Positions 10,502 through 20,777 of a DNA stretch of 64,000 nt are shown piece by piece. Made by a program: the position numbers and the translations under genes. The notes below the pieces were generated by a model that was not told the origin of the DNA, did not search any database, and saw only the letters and a program-made list of their open reading frames with translations. The stretch lies in contig NZ_CP033092.2 in assembly GCF_003697165.2 (NCBI RefSeq), forward strand, positions 1,736,001 to 1,800,000. Direction: 5' to 3'. Origin of the DNA: Escherichia coli DSM 30083 = JCM 1649 = ATCC 11775. Lineage in GTDB: Bacteria; Pseudomonadota; Gammaproteobacteria; Enterobacterales; Enterobacteriaceae. The stretch's first letter is position 1; each line of letters opens with the position of its first letter.

Positions 10502-11527
10502 CTACACCGCCTTATTAGGATCAAATGCGTCGCGGACGGCTTCACCAATAAAGATCAGCAAAGACAACAATATCGCCACCGATAAGAAGGCGGTGATCCC
10601 AAGCCACGGGGCCTGAAGGTTATTTTTCCCTTGTAACAGCAGTTCACCGAGTGACGGTGAACCGAGCGGCAGACCGAAGCCGAGGAAATCGAGTGAGGTC
10701 AGGGTGGTTATCGAACTACATAAAATAAACGGTAAAAAAGTGAGGGTAGCGACCATGGCATTTGGCAACATATGACGCAGGATGATACTGCGATCGCTGA
10801 CGCCAAGCGCCTGCGCCGCGCGGATGTAGTCGAAATTACGGGTACGTAAAAACTCCGCCCGCACCACGCCGACCAGACTCATCCAGCCAAACAAGACGGT
10901 AATTGCCAACAGCCACCAGAAGTTAGGCTGTACGACGCTGGAAAGTAAAATAATCAAAAACAGCGTCGGCATCCCCGACCATACTTCAATAAAACGTTGC
11001 CCCCAGAGATCGACTTTACCACCGTAATAGCCTTGTAGCGCCCCCGCCAGCACGCCCATCACGCTGGAGCAGAGGGTCAGCATCAGGCCAAACAGAACTG
11101 AGATCCGCGTGCCATAGAGAATGCGCGCCAGCACATCGCCGCCATTGGCATCCGTTCCCAGCCAGTTTTGCCGGGAGGGTGGAGAAGGGAAGGGCTTATC
11201 GGTAGCAAAGTTGATACTGGTAGCACCAAAGCGAATCGGTGCCCACAGTACCCAGCCGTTATTTTCCAGTCGTTGTTTCAGCCACGGGTCCTGATAATCA
11301 GCCTGACTTGCCAGCGGGCCGCCAAAATCGCTTTCGCTGTAGTTTTTCAACAACGGGAAATACCAACTGCCGTCATAACGCACCAGCAACGGTTTATCGT
11401 TGGCGATAAGTTCAGAACACAAACTCAAACCAAACAAGAGGAGGAAAATCCATAACGACCAGTAGCCGCGACGGTTATGGCGAAAACGCGCCCAACGGGC
11501 CTGATTGACGGGGCTGAGTCGCGACAT
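10502..11527 (-). CDS. yejE: YejE, permease subunit of YejABEF
   Basis: 341 residues. An N-terminal transmembrane helix (YWSLWIFLLLFGLSLCSELI) and periplasmic insert are followed by a DppC/OppC-type BPD_transp domain with five more membrane segments. The EAA loop that docks onto the ATPase reads approximately RAAQALGVSDRSIILRHMLPN near residue 235. The start shares one base with the yejB stop (TAATG), indicating coupled translation. YejABEF imports oligopeptides and the heptapeptide antibiotic microcin C. Confidence 0.95.
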   Translation of the reverse strand: MSRLSPVNQARWARFRHNRRGYWSLWIFLLLFGLSLCSELIANDKPLLVRYDGSWYFPLLKNYSESDFGGPLASQADYQDPWLKQRLENNGWVLWAPIRFGATSINFATDKPFPSPPSRQNWLGTDANGGDVLARILYGTRISVLFGLMLTLCSSVMGVLAGALQGYYGGKVDLWGQRFIEVWSGMPTLFLIILLSSVVQPNFWWLLAITVLFGWMSLVGVVRAEFLRTRNFDYIRAAQALGVSDRSIILRHMLPNAMVATLTFLPFILCSSITTLTSLDFLGFGLPLGSPSLGELLLQGKNNLQAPWLGITAFLSVAILLSLLIFIGEAVRDAFDPNKAV

Positions 11528-12621
11528 TAACGTCCCTCAAAGTCTATACGCGGATCGACCAGCGTATAGCTGATATCACTGACAATATTCAGCAGCAGGC
11601 CAATCAGGGTGAAAATATACAAGGTACCAAACATTACAGGATAATCGCGCGAGACGGTCGCTTCGTAGCCCAGTAAGCCAAGACCATTGAGTGAAAACAT
11701 CACCTCAATCAGCAGCGAGCCGGTAAAAAACATGCTGATAAACGTCGCCGGAAAACCGGCAATCACCAGCAGCATGGCGTTGCGGAACACATGTTTCCAG
11801 AGAATATTTTTTTCACTTACCCCTTTCGCACGTGCCGTCACCACGTATTGCTTACGCACTTCATCAAGGAATGAGTTTTTTGTCAGCATGGTCAGAGCCG
11901 CAAAGCCGCCAATCACTGTCGCCAGCACCGGCAGCGTGATATGCCACAGATAATCGGTGATTTTCTGATACCACGGCAGCGAATCAAAGTTAGCGGAAAC
12001 CAGGCCGCGCAGAGGGAACAGATCGAAATAGCTGCCGCCCGCGAAGAAGACAATCAGCAGGATGGCAAACAAAAAGGCCGGAATGGCGTAGCCGATGATG
12101 ATAAATGCACTACTCCAGACGTCAAAACGGCTCCCATTATAAACAGCTTTGCGAATGCCTAACGGAATCGACACCAGATAGATAATCAGCGTGCTCCACA
12201 ATCCGAGGGTGATGGAGACCGGCAGACTGTCTTTAATCAGCGTCAGCACCGAGGCGCTGCGAAAAAGGCTGTCGCCAAAATCAAAACGGATGTAGTCCCA
12301 GAGCATTTTGAAGTAACGTTCGTGGATCGGCTTATCGAAACCGTAGCGATGAGTGATCTCGGCGATCACTTCTGGATCTAATCCGCGTCCGCCACGGTAA
12401 TTACTGTCGCTGATATTGCCGACGCCCGTTTGCGCATGGCTGGCGCGAACACCTTCACCGCCTGCGCCGGGTAATACTCCGGCATTACCAAACTCAATGG
12501 CGGCGATGGCCTGGTCGACCGGACCGCCAGGCGCAATTTGCACGATGAAAAAGTTGATAGTGATAATCGCCCATAACGTTGGGATCACCAGCAACAGACG
12601 GCGGATCAGATAAGCGCCCAT
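11527..12621 (-). CDS. yejB: YejB, permease subunit of YejABEF
   Basis: 364 residues with the DppB/OppB architecture: an N-terminal helix ([20 protein letters not shown]) followed by five further segments. The EAA motif [21 protein letters not shown] lies near residue 268. It carries a longer than usual first periplasmic loop rich in Gly ([14 protein letters not shown]), a known trait of YejB. The ATG directly abuts the yejA stop. Transcription should begin upstream of yejA, so polarity from the yejA nonsense codon could reduce expression. Confidence 0.95.
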
Positions 12622-14436
12622 CTACTCTCCCTGTTGTCTGGCTGACGGCAGTTTGGCCGCTTTATTAACGTCATACCACCAGGTATCGATACCCAGGCTG
12701 TAAACAGGGCGTACAGCGGGTTGGGAGAATTTATCCCACCAGGCGAGACGGTCTTCCGCCATGTACCACATTGGCAGCATGTAATAATTCCACGTTAATA
12801 CGCGATCCAGTGCTCGCCCCAACGGCAGTAATTTTTCTTTATTTCCCTGCGCGGCAATAATTTGATTGATCAGCGAGTCGATAACCGGGCTTTGCACGCC
12901 GGGGGCATTATAAGTGGAATTGATATATTCCGATGACCAGGAAATCTGTAAATCGGAACTGGGCCACGGCATCGCCCGCCATACGCGCGGCATCATGTCA
13001 TAGTCGCGACTGCGCATGCGGTTGGTGATTTGCGAGTTATCCACCTTGCGAATGTCCATGTTGATACCCAGCCGTTGCAGGCTGTGCTGGAACGGCAATA
13101 CCCACTGACTATTGCTGCTTGCGGGAAGCAATAATTCAAAGCTGAGTGGCTGACCCGTTGTGACATTAACGCGTTGCTGACCCTTCAACACCCAGCCTGC
13201 TTCGTTGAGAAGTTTGTCGGCTTTTAACAGGTTGTCACGATCGTAGCCATCGCCTTTGGATACCGGCGGCTGGTAGATTTGCGTGAAGACTTCTGGCGGT
13301 AGATCTTTTTTCATTGGTGCCAGAAGCACCAGCTCCGCGGCGTCGGGGTAATTTCTGGCCGCATATTCGGTATTCTGAAAATAACTGTTCGTGCGACTCT
13401 AGGCATTGTAAAACAACGCTTTGTTCATCCATTCAAAGTCAAAGGCGAGAGTGATCGCTTCCCGGACCCGGCGATCGCTGAATACCGGACGTTGGATATT
13501 AAACGCCAGCCAGCGCGTATCCTGGGCTGATTCGTTCTTTTGCTCATCTTTGATGATGTATTTTTTATCGAAATTTTTACCGGTATAGCGCGTGGCCCAG
13601 TTTTTGGCGTCGTTTTCCATACGCAAATCAAAGGCTCCTGCTTTAAACGCTTCAAAGGCGACATTATCATCGAGGTAATAATCGTAGCGAATGGTGTCGA
13701 AATTCCAGCGTCCACGGTTTACCGGTAAGTTTGCTGCCCAGTAATCTTTCACGCGGGAATAGACAATATTTTGCCCCATTTTCCAGGACGTAATGCGGTA
13801 CGGACCACTGGCAAGCGGAGGCGTGGCGAGCGGGTCGCTAAGTTTGTGATCTTTCCAGTACTTTTCTGGAAATACCGGCAGCGAAAACAGACTCAGCATA
13901 TCTTCTTTGCCGGGTTTAGCTAACTCAATGCGCACGGTTAACGGCGCAATGGCTTTGACGGTGGTGCCTTTGTAGACCAGACGAAATTGCGGCACGCCTT
14001 CGGTCATAAATTTTTGAAAAGTAAACTCTACATCGCGGGCAGTAATGGGCGAACCATCATGAAAACGGGCGCGTGGATTAATAGCGACCTCCACCCAGGA
14101 ATAATCGTCAGCATAGCGTGCGCTTTCAGCAATCAGCGGGTAATAACTGCCTGGTTCGTCATCGGAAGTCGTAAATAGCGTGTCGTACAGCTGCTCGGTG
14201 CGTGCGCCCGGGTTGCCGCGCAGTGCATAGCGGTTGAAATTATCGAAGGTGCCGAGGGCAGACAACGTTATTTGCCCACCTTTTGGCGCGGCGGGGTTCA
14301 CATAATCAAAATGGTTGAAATTAAATGCGTACCGGGGTTCGCCCAGTACGGCAAAGGCATAGCTTTCCTTGATAGCCTGCGCCTGCGCACCAAAGGTGAA
14401 CAGAGCGATAAACAGCAGCAGTATGCGCACAATCAT
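12622..14436 (-). pseudogene. yejA: YejA periplasmic peptide-binding protein, interrupted by an in-frame amber codon
   Basis: Reading from ATG 14436 (MIVRILLLFIALFTFGAQAQA signal peptide), the frame runs to a TAG at 13399-13401, then continues open in the same frame to the TAG at 12622-12624. The whole reading frame is 605 codons including the terminal stop, exactly the usual length of this SBP_bac_5-family protein (604 residues). The interrupting codon lies after FDFEWMNKALFYNA and before SRTNSYFQ. From memory the normal residue there is Trp, so a single G-to-A change (TGG to TAG) explains it. The 347-residue N-terminal fragment lacks the C-terminal part of the substrate-binding fold. Loss of YejA function should impair uptake of microcin C and of some peptides, unless an amber suppressor is present. 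Confidence 0.9.
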
Positions 14437-14517
14437 CTGCAACGGATTTCCTTTTACTCATCATTAGCCGCAATCCGGCATGCTTTCACTATGAATAATA
14501 AGGGACGTAAGCACACC

Positions 14518-16074
14518 TTACCACTGCGGCGTATACGGTTTCTTCAGCCAGCGAACAAAATCGTCCAGCGGTAACGGGCGACTAATCCAGTAGCCTTGCA
14601 TGAAATTAACGCCGCGTTCGCTTAGCCATCGTGCCTGTTCTGGCGTTTCGACCCCTTCAGCAACTGTCAGCATATTGAGACGTTTCGCCAGCGTCAGCAC
14701 CGCGTCAAGTACGGGTGAAGTGATCGTTTCCGTACCGATGGCGTTGATAAATCCACGATCAATTTTCAGATAATCGAGCGTAAAACGCTCAAGATAGATA
14801 AGCGCGCTGTGCCCGGTGCCGAAGTCATCAATAGCAATTTCTACGCCGACCGAATGCAGCCAGGCGAAGAGTTGTGTGGCTTCTCGCTCTTTCAGCATAT
14901 CGCGCTCGGTAATTTCCAGCACAATCTGGAAATGGTGTGCGGGCAGGGAAGTGAGCAGTTTCTGGATATCCGCTTTAAAGCTTTCGCTGTGCAAGTGGGC
15001 CGGCGCAATGTTAATGCCAAATTTGACGCCTACCGGCAGTACTTTTTCTAATTCTGCGGCATCGCGGGCAATCAACTCAAACAGGTGCTGAGTCAGTGGC
15101 ACAATCATCTTTTGCGCTTCGGCAAAGTTAATGAAGGCATCCGGGGGGATTTCACCTGCTACTGGATGCCGCCAGCGTAGCAGTACTTCCAGGCCCGTTA
15201 CCCGCAAAGCTTGTGTATCAACCACCGGTTGATACACCACGTAAAATTGTTCGCGCTTGATGGCGGTCATGATTTCTCTGCCTGGGCGCATACGCACACT
15301 CATCAGGTAATAGCAGAGAAGTCCAACGAAAGTTCCACTCATGCCACCCAGTAAAAATGCGTACCACACATCGTTCCATGTCCAGTCATCTGCATAAAGC
15401 CGAACGGTCAGAGGAATGCCCGCAATTTTAGTTTCACGGACCGGCATGTCGGTTAATTCATTAACGTTCATCAAACGTGAAGAAAAGGTAGATAGCGCAG
15501 TATTACCAATAATGAGGGCGAGGCCATCGTAATCTTCCTGCCGTGAACTATAAAAGAGTGAAGGCGTCAGGTTGAGATTCAGAGCGGCAAACACGCCGCT
15601 ATTTTTCAGCAAAGGGTTGCGATACCAGATGACGATTGCGGGTTTGTTCGGCACCATCGGCGTGCCGGGTAAGATCGCCATATCGACGTTTTTATTAATG
15701 TCGAGCGCCGGAATCAATTCATTGAGTGGAATGTCCATCTCACCAGTTGCAGATGAACAGAATGTTTTTTTATCTTTTACCAGCACAAACGTACGAACAT
15801 TCATGCTAAACGCCGCGCGGGCGGTCAGTTCGGGGTTAGCCTGCTGGCAGGTATCTAAGGTCAGCGGCTGGAGCCGGTCAGTAGTGGATTTAAGGTCGGC
15901 AAAATAGGTATCGAGATACTTTTGTACGTCGGTAATCAGTGTGTCGTATGTGACTTCGTGCTTATGCCAGGCCACTAAAAACTGAAGGCAGCTCACCAGT
16001 ATCGCAATCATCACGCCTGCAACAATGCAGGTAAGCAGGAGCTTACGTCCAGAATTGGGAGCGCGTATAAACAT
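14518..16074 (-). CDS. pdeN: Cyclic-di-GMP phosphodiesterase PdeN (Rtn), CSS-EAL type
   Basis: 518 residues. The N-terminal transmembrane helix (LLLTCIVAGVMIAILVSCLQ) is followed by a periplasmic CSS sensor domain (Cys in TCQQANPE and in TFCSSATGEMD), a second helix near residues 240-260, and a cytoplasmic EAL domain. The signature reads EVLLRWRHP rather than EALLRW, a variant in the middle position that leaves the metal-binding Glu in place. IDDFGTGHSALIYL, LKIDRGFI and VAEGVET are all present. In this family periplasmic DsbA/DsbB redox state of the CSS cysteines controls c-di-GMP breakdown. It is transcribed alone between yejA and mepS. Confidence 0.93.
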   Translation of the reverse strand: MFIRAPNSGRKLLLTCIVAGVMIAILVSCLQFLVAWHKHEVTYDTLITDVQKYLDTYFADLKSTTDRLQPLTLDTCQQANPELTARAAFSMNVRTFVLVKDKKTFCSSATGEMDIPLNELIPALDINKNVDMAILPGTPMVPNKPAIVIWYRNPLLKNSGVFAALNLNLTPSLFYSSRQEDYDGLALIIGNTALSTFSSRLMNVNELTDMPVRETKIAGIPLTVRLYADDWTWNDVWYAFLLGGMSGTFVGLLCYYLMSVRMRPGREIMTAIKREQFYVVYQPVVDTQALRVTGLEVLLRWRHPVAGEIPPDAFINFAEAQKMIVPLTQHLFELIARDAAELEKVLPVGVKFGINIAPAHLHSESFKADIQKLLTSLPAHHFQIVLEITERDMLKEREATQLFAWLHSVGVEIAIDDFGTGHSALIYLERFTLDYLKIDRGFINAIGTETITSPVLDAVLTLAKRLNMLTVAEGVETPEQARWLSERGVNFMQGYWISRPLPLDDFVRWLKKPYTPQW

Positions 16075-16181
16075 GATTCCGTTAATTTCCTGAAATTACG
16101 ACAACATTTAAAAGATAACAATGACCGGACTATAGCCTGGATCAAGACGCGGAAACATCATTTTCTCTGATGAATGAAAAC

Positions 16182-16208
16182 AAAAAAGCACTGCCTAAGC
16201 AGTGCTTT
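16182..16208 (-). terminator. mepS intrinsic terminator
   Basis: Perfect 10-bp stem AAAGCACTGC/GCAGTGCTTT with a 4-nt loop and a run of six Ts on the minus strand, 45 bp after the mepS stop. Confidence 0.9.
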
Positions 16209-16254
16209 CAGTTAACTCGTCAGGATAGCCAAGGGATTGCATCCAAACGGTTTA

Positions 16255-16821
16255 TTAGCTGCGGCTGAGAACCCGGCGTGCTTCGTTGTAACGCTTCTTC
16301 CAGTATGGTTCATTCATGCTGGAAATAATAACACCACTGCTGGTGGAAGCATGGACAAACTGGTTGTTGCCGATATAAATACCGACATGGCGTCCCGTTG
16401 AACCGGCACGGAACAGAACTAAATCACCCGTGCGCAAATTACTGCGGGAAACAGATTTACCCATTTCCTGCTGTTCATAAGTCGAACGCGGAAGTTCTAA
16501 GCCAAATTGCTCACGGAATGTACGCTGTACGAAACCAGAACAATCGATACCTTTTTTAGTGCTGCCGCCCAGACGATAGCGTACGCCTTTCCAATCAGCA
16601 TACTGATCCATAATTCGCGATTTTACGTCGACATTACGAACCAGGTTTTCAAATTCATCCTGAGAAGCTTGCAGTGATGATGTTTCACTACCCACTGCAC
16701 GTGTCTCAGGATGCATATTCTTTGCGGTGTTATTTGCACTACATGCAGAAAGCAGAACCGCTACTGCAATCGCGGGGATCCCGCGCAAGATATATCTCAA
16801 AATCGGTTGAGATTTGACCAT
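16255..16821 (-). CDS. mepS: Murein DD-endopeptidase MepS (Spr), NlpC/P60 lipoprotein
   Basis: 188 residues. The lipoprotein signal ends in the lipobox LLSACS, placing the lipidated Cys near residue 27. The NlpC/P60 domain shows the catalytic Cys in [12 protein letters not shown] and the His in [11 protein letters not shown]. The enzyme cleaves D-Ala-mDAP crosslinks to open the murein mesh for new strands and is degraded by Prc with NlpI. It is monocistronic, with a strong terminator and about 410 bp of upstream non-coding DNA. Confidence 0.96.
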
Positions 16822-17232
16822 GTTGTTTGTTTTCCCTTGAAGTCCTTAACGACAAATATCGTTATAAAAAAATGCCAAGCGACACGAGACTAATTACCTG
16901 GGCATGTTGAAACAATTCCTTAAGGCCAAATCTGTGGACTAACGCACAAAATTATATGCTGTGAGGATAATCTACCGCCGAGGCAAAACGAGTTCGAGAT
17001 TACCCGATTGGTGCGGTCTTGGCGAGCGGTTTTACATGATTTTTTATAAGAAAAAGTGATACAGAAAGTTAATAAGCGGGATTGGTCAATTAAAGTACGA
17101 TTGAGTGAAACGCATGCAATACATTCATTTACTTAGAGAATGATTTTTGCGTTCGATAGATGAAAGCACGGTGCGCATCATCAGGATTATCCTCACTATA
17201 AAAATAACCCTGATGATGTTAATTACTGTGAG
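16822..17232 (-). promoter_or_regulatory. 411-bp intergenic region: mepS promoter side and lpxT 3' side
   Basis: No supported gene. The part near mepS is AT-rich with several possible -10 boxes. Near lpxT, a 10-bp inverted repeat (CATCATCAGG at about 17177-17186, CCTGATGATG at about 17209-17218) may be the lpxT transcript end, although it lacks a T run on the minus strand. The mepS leader appears long (over 100 nt possible), which leaves room for post-transcriptional control. Confidence 0.45.
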
Positions 17233-17946
17233 TTATTTGTTTTGGAAATGTTTGTTTTTTCCCGGTAGTGATTTGTCAAAAAAGGTGATTAATCGATCAC
17301 TTAATGGCGTCAGCAACACCCAGGGCAAACCGATCAATATCACGGTCATCGAACCAACAATGATGTCAGTAAACCAGTGTGCGCCAATCATTACTCTGGG
17401 AAATGCAAAAACCACAAAAATAATAAGGGCGATAAGGCCTGCAACTTTGCCGAAATAACGCCACATGAATGCCGAAAAAATAAGCAGCATCATACCGTGA
17501 TCGCCGGGAAAGCTATCTCGTGAGGCATCTTTCGTGGGAACAGAGAGCAGTTCGCTGACGCGGTTAATATCGGTAAAAGTCAATGTTGGGCTGGCCCGTT
17601 TTACAGGAATTAATGCCTGACCCAGCTGGTTTAATACCACTGCAGTTAATAGCATGACCAGACCAATAATCACGATACGTCGTCTGCCAGGGGCGTTTTC
17701 TTTCAGCCAGAAACTCAGCATCAACATACCCATCGCCAGCAGTGAACAACCGTCGAAGGCGCGATTGTTGGTCAATGCAACCAGCCACAAAAAGGCCTTA
17801 CTTTCGACCAGTTTCTGATTAAAGAAATAAAAAATATCCGCATCAATCGGCAACCAGAATCCATGATTAACGGGAATATACCAGGAAAGAAACAGCGCGA
17901 GGCCGACAATATTCAACAACACTATTTGCGGCAAATTTTTAATCAT
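17233..17946 (-). CDS. lpxT: Kdo2-lipid A phosphotransferase LpxT (PAP2 family)
   Basis: 237 residues from ATG 17946 (MIKNLPQIVLLNIVGLALFL). It has six predicted membrane segments and the PAP2 motifs KRASPTLTF near 118, SFPGDHG near 145 and GAHWFTDIIVG near 195, giving the catalytic His residues. It transfers a phosphate from undecaprenyl pyrophosphate to lipid A on the periplasmic face, making the 1-diphosphate form. Its activity is antagonised by PmrA-controlled PmrR. yeiR lies 38 bp upstream on the same strand and may be co-transcribed. Confidence 0.95.
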   Translation of the reverse strand: MIKNLPQIVLLNIVGLALFLSWYIPVNHGFWLPIDADIFYFFNQKLVESKAFLWLVALTNNRAFDGCSLLAMGMLMLSFWLKENAPGRRRIVIIGLVMLLTAVVLNQLGQALIPVKRASPTLTFTDINRVSELLSVPTKDASRDSFPGDHGMMLLIFSAFMWRYFGKVAGLIALIIFVVFAFPRVMIGAHWFTDIIVGSMTVILIGLPWVLLTPLSDRLITFFDKSLPGKNKHFQNK

Positions 17947-17984
17947 ATTTTCTCTAATTATCTTACTGAAAAACGCAGGCAACC

Positions 17985-18971
17985 TTACGCGGGAGTCGCT
18001 AAACGAAGCTTCAACAGCGCGCTCTGCAAGGCATTCCAGTCAGCTTCGCTGCTGGAAATCAGCTCAATACGACTGTCCGGTGGCGCAACGTTTTGCGTTT
18101 CAATGTGCAGGTCATCGCCCTGACGGTTGATTCGCACCAGCCCTTCGGGAATACGCAGCACGCCTTTGACGCGTTCCACCGGTGCAAGTCGCGCCCATTC
18201 CAGAATACCAATGGTGTCGAATACCGTATCAGCGTCGAATATCCAGCCACAGGCCTGATGCCCTTGTCCGCTGTTCAGACTGCGACGCCAGCGTTGATGC
18301 TCTGGCAGGCTTAACGCTGCTAACCCTTTTTTCACGCTATGCTGATGAGAATGCGCGGCGCTGGCGGGCAACTCGGCTAAATTGCGACGCGGCAAATCCA
18401 GAAGATGACCGTCAATTTTTCCATGCTCGCTGTGAATTAATTGCCGATCGCCACCATTTTGCTGCCACCAGCGCTCTAGCGCTTGCTCACTTTCGGGCGT
18501 CGCACGGTCGGATTTATTGGCGACAATAATGTCTGCGGCAGCCAGTTGGTCACGGAAGTTTTCATTGCTGGCGCTTTTTTCGTCCAGCAACAGGCGTGGA
18601 TCGAGAATGCACAACGTGGCGCGCAGATCTATCCACGGTTCATAGACGGGTGCGGTTAAGAGATCGAGGATCTGTTTCGGATGGCCCAGCCCGGTCGGCT
18701 CTATCAACAAGCGGTCTGGTTTTCCCTGACGCAGTAAGGTATTCAACCCTACCTGCATGGGTAAACCATTAACGCAGCACATGCAGCCGCCGGGGATCTC
18801 TTTCAACAGTGCGCCGCTATCGGCGAGCAAAGCACCATCAATTCCGACTTCCCCAAATTCATTAACCAGTACCGCCCATTTTTCGTTGGGATCTTTATGG
18901 GCTAACAGATGAAGAATCGACGTAGTTTTCCCGCTGCCGAGAAAACCGGTGATGAGGTTGGTTCTGGTCAC
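17985..18971 (-). CDS. yeiR: Zinc-binding COG0523 GTPase YeiR
   Basis: 328 residues. Walker A is GFLGSGKTT at residue 8, the metal-binding motif GGCMCC lies near 60, and the nucleotide motif NKSD lies near 152, followed by a CobW C-terminal domain. A His-rich tract (HSHQHS near residue 208) fits metal handling. COG0523 proteins load or sense metals; YeiR binds zinc, and its GTPase activity is reported to respond to it. It is upstream of lpxT on the same strand; the promoter should be in the 117 bp shared with the yeiQ 3' end. Confidence 0.93.
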   Translation of the reverse strand: MTRTNLITGFLGSGKTTSILHLLAHKDPNEKWAVLVNEFGEVGIDGALLADSGALLKEIPGGCMCCVNGLPMQVGLNTLLRQGKPDRLLIEPTGLGHPKQILDLLTAPVYEPWIDLRATLCILDPRLLLDEKSASNENFRDQLAAADIIVANKSDRATPESEQALERWWQQNGGDRQLIHSEHGKIDGHLLDLPRRNLAELPASAAHSHQHSVKKGLAALSLPEHQRWRRSLNSGQGHQACGWIFDADTVFDTIGILEWARLAPVERVKGVLRIPEGLVRINRQGDDLHIETQNVAPPDSRIELISSSEADWNALQSALLKLRLATPA

Positions 18972-19045
18972 AACGGCTCCGCAATACTCTGGTAAGTTAA
19001 CTGAGCGTTAATCCTGGCTAAAAAAGGCAGAAAAGAGAAGGGGAG

Positions 19046-19074
19046 AGCGGACGAAGGCGAGCTTCATCCGCTTT
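19046..19074 (-). terminator. Probable yeiQ terminator
   Basis: Stem AGCGGA/TCCGCT extended by GAAG/CTTC after a one-base bulge on each side, loop GCGAG, about 15 bp beyond the yeiQ stop. The minus-strand tail is pyrimidine-rich (CTCTCCCCTTCTC) rather than a clean T run. Confidence 0.55.
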
Positions 19075-19088
19075 AACCGCAGAAATCG

Positions 19089-20555
19089 TTAAATTTTGAG
19101 GGTGTTTAATAGCGCCTGATGCGCGCCGAATTGTGCGATTTGTTGCCAGGCTTGTTCGATGGCCTGCACAAAATGCGGGTTATCTGGCAGATCATCACCG
19201 AAAATTTCACGCAGGGAAAGCAGGGCGGTTACGCGTTGTTCACTGCTGCTGACCGCAACAAGTTCACGAATTTTATCGCTAAGCGGATCGCGAACATCAA
19301 TGGCATTTCCGGCATCATCAACGCCGCTGACGTAACGCATCCAGCCTGCAACGCCTAATGCCAGCAACGACCAGTCCGTTTCGCGCCCCAGATGTATGCG
19401 AATACCTGCCAGCATGCGTTGCGGTAATTTTTGGCTGCCATCCATCGCGATTTGCCAGGTCTTATGTTTCAGTGCCGGATTAGCAAAACGTGCAATTAAC
19501 TTATCCGCATATTGTGTTAAATCGACATCTTTAATCCGCAGTGTCGGCGCTTGCTCATCCAGCATTAATGTTCTGGCGGCATGGCGAAATGCGCGATCCT
19601 GCATGCAATCACTGATATGGGCGAATCCTGAGAGGTAACCCAGATAAGCGAGAAAAGAGTGGCTGCCATTAAGCATACGCAGTTTCATCTCTTCCCATGG
19701 CAGGACATCATTCACCATTTGTACACCTGCGACTTCCCAGGCAGGACGCCCAGCGACGAAGTTATCTTCAACCACCCACTGGATAAACGGTTCGCAGCTA
19801 ATCGCGCAGGGATCATTCACCCCCAGATGCTGGCTTATTTCCGCCAGTGATTCGTTGGTTGCAGCCGGAACAATGCGGTCGACCATAGTTCCCGGAAAAC
19901 TGACGTGTTCTTTTATCCACCCGGCGAGTTCTGGCGAACGTTTTTCTGCCATTCCCAGCACCGCGTTTTTCACCACATGGCCATTGTCGGGAATATTGTC
20001 GCAGGAGAGCACGGTAAACGGTGTAAGGCCGCGCTCACGGCGGCGTTTCAGTGCTTCGACGAGAATACCTGGCGCGGAGTGAGGTTCTTCAGGGTTTTGT
20101 AGATCGTGAATAATACGCGGATTGCTGGTGTCGAGTGCACCGATGGCCGGGTCAATACAATAGCCTTTTTCGGTAATTGTCAGGGAAACAATTGCCACCT
20201 GTGGCTCGCAAAATTTCTCAATAATTGCCGCTAAGGAATCCAGTTTTGCATTCAGACATTCGTGAACGGCACCGACAATTATCGCCTGATTGCCGTCCGC
20301 ACCTTTCTCCAGCACGGTATATAAATGGTTCTGTGCGCGGAGTTGGCTCATCAGTTGATCGCCGCTGAACAAGCTGATTTCACAGATCCCCCAGTCGCCG
20401 CCCTGGGCATTCAGCACACGATCGGTCAGTAATGCCTGATGTGCGCGGTGAAAGGCTCCAAAGCCAAAATGAACGATACGTGATTGCAACTGCTGTCGAT
20501 CGTAGCGTGGAGCGTGTACATGATGCGGGAGCGTAACGGAGGCGATTGTATTCAT
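19089..20555 (-). CDS. yeiQ: Mannitol/fructuronate-type polyol dehydrogenase YeiQ
   Basis: 488 residues from ATG 20555 (MNTIASVTLPHHVHAPRYDR). It is a long-chain mannitol dehydrogenase family member with an N-terminal Rossmann start IVHFGFGAFHRAHQA near residue 27. The family catalytic region is KLRMLNGSHSFLAYLGYLSG near 285, with Lys, Asn and His residues in the usual arrangement. Relatives (UxuB, UxaB, MtlK) interconvert keto-sugars or uronates with NAD(H); the actual substrate of YeiQ is not known to me. It stands alone between yeiR and yeiP. Confidence 0.9.
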   Translation of the reverse strand: MNTIASVTLPHHVHAPRYDRQQLQSRIVHFGFGAFHRAHQALLTDRVLNAQGGDWGICEISLFSGDQLMSQLRAQNHLYTVLEKGADGNQAIIVGAVHECLNAKLDSLAAIIEKFCEPQVAIVSLTITEKGYCIDPAIGALDTSNPRIIHDLQNPEEPHSAPGILVEALKRRRERGLTPFTVLSCDNIPDNGHVVKNAVLGMAEKRSPELAGWIKEHVSFPGTMVDRIVPAATNESLAEISQHLGVNDPCAISCEPFIQWVVEDNFVAGRPAWEVAGVQMVNDVLPWEEMKLRMLNGSHSFLAYLGYLSGFAHISDCMQDRAFRHAARTLMLDEQAPTLRIKDVDLTQYADKLIARFANPALKHKTWQIAMDGSQKLPQRMLAGIRIHLGRETDWSLLALGVAGWMRYVSGVDDAGNAIDVRDPLSDKIRELVAVSSSEQRVTALLSLREIFGDDLPDNPHFVQAIEQAWQQIAQFGAHQALLNTLKI

Positions 20556-20731
20556 AGGAGTCACGTCTTAGTAACGATTAATTAACAATGACAGTGTAAA
20601 GTTATATGACAACAATTGAAATTGGTCTGGATTGTTAATGCGATGAAGTGTGAGGGCGATCAATCAACGAGTGAAAATTGCGGGCGTAAGGTGTTCAGGA
20701 AGCGCAAAATAGAAGATTGGTATAATAAATT

Positions 20732-20761
20732 AAAAAAGGGACAGCCTGAGCTATCCCTTTT
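20732..20761 (-). terminator. yeiP intrinsic terminator
   Basis: Stem of 12 positions with one mismatch (AAAAGGGACAGC paired with GCTATCCCTTTT), loop CTGA, minus-strand T run of six. It lies 16 bp after the yeiP stop. Confidence 0.85.
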
Positions 20762-20777
20762 CTGCATGCGGCTGAAG

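Noticed and set aside
12622..13329. Treating the yejA 3' segment as an independent 235-residue gene
   Set aside because: It is the in-frame continuation of yejA after the amber codon, with no separate promoter or ribosome-binding site and no complete domain.
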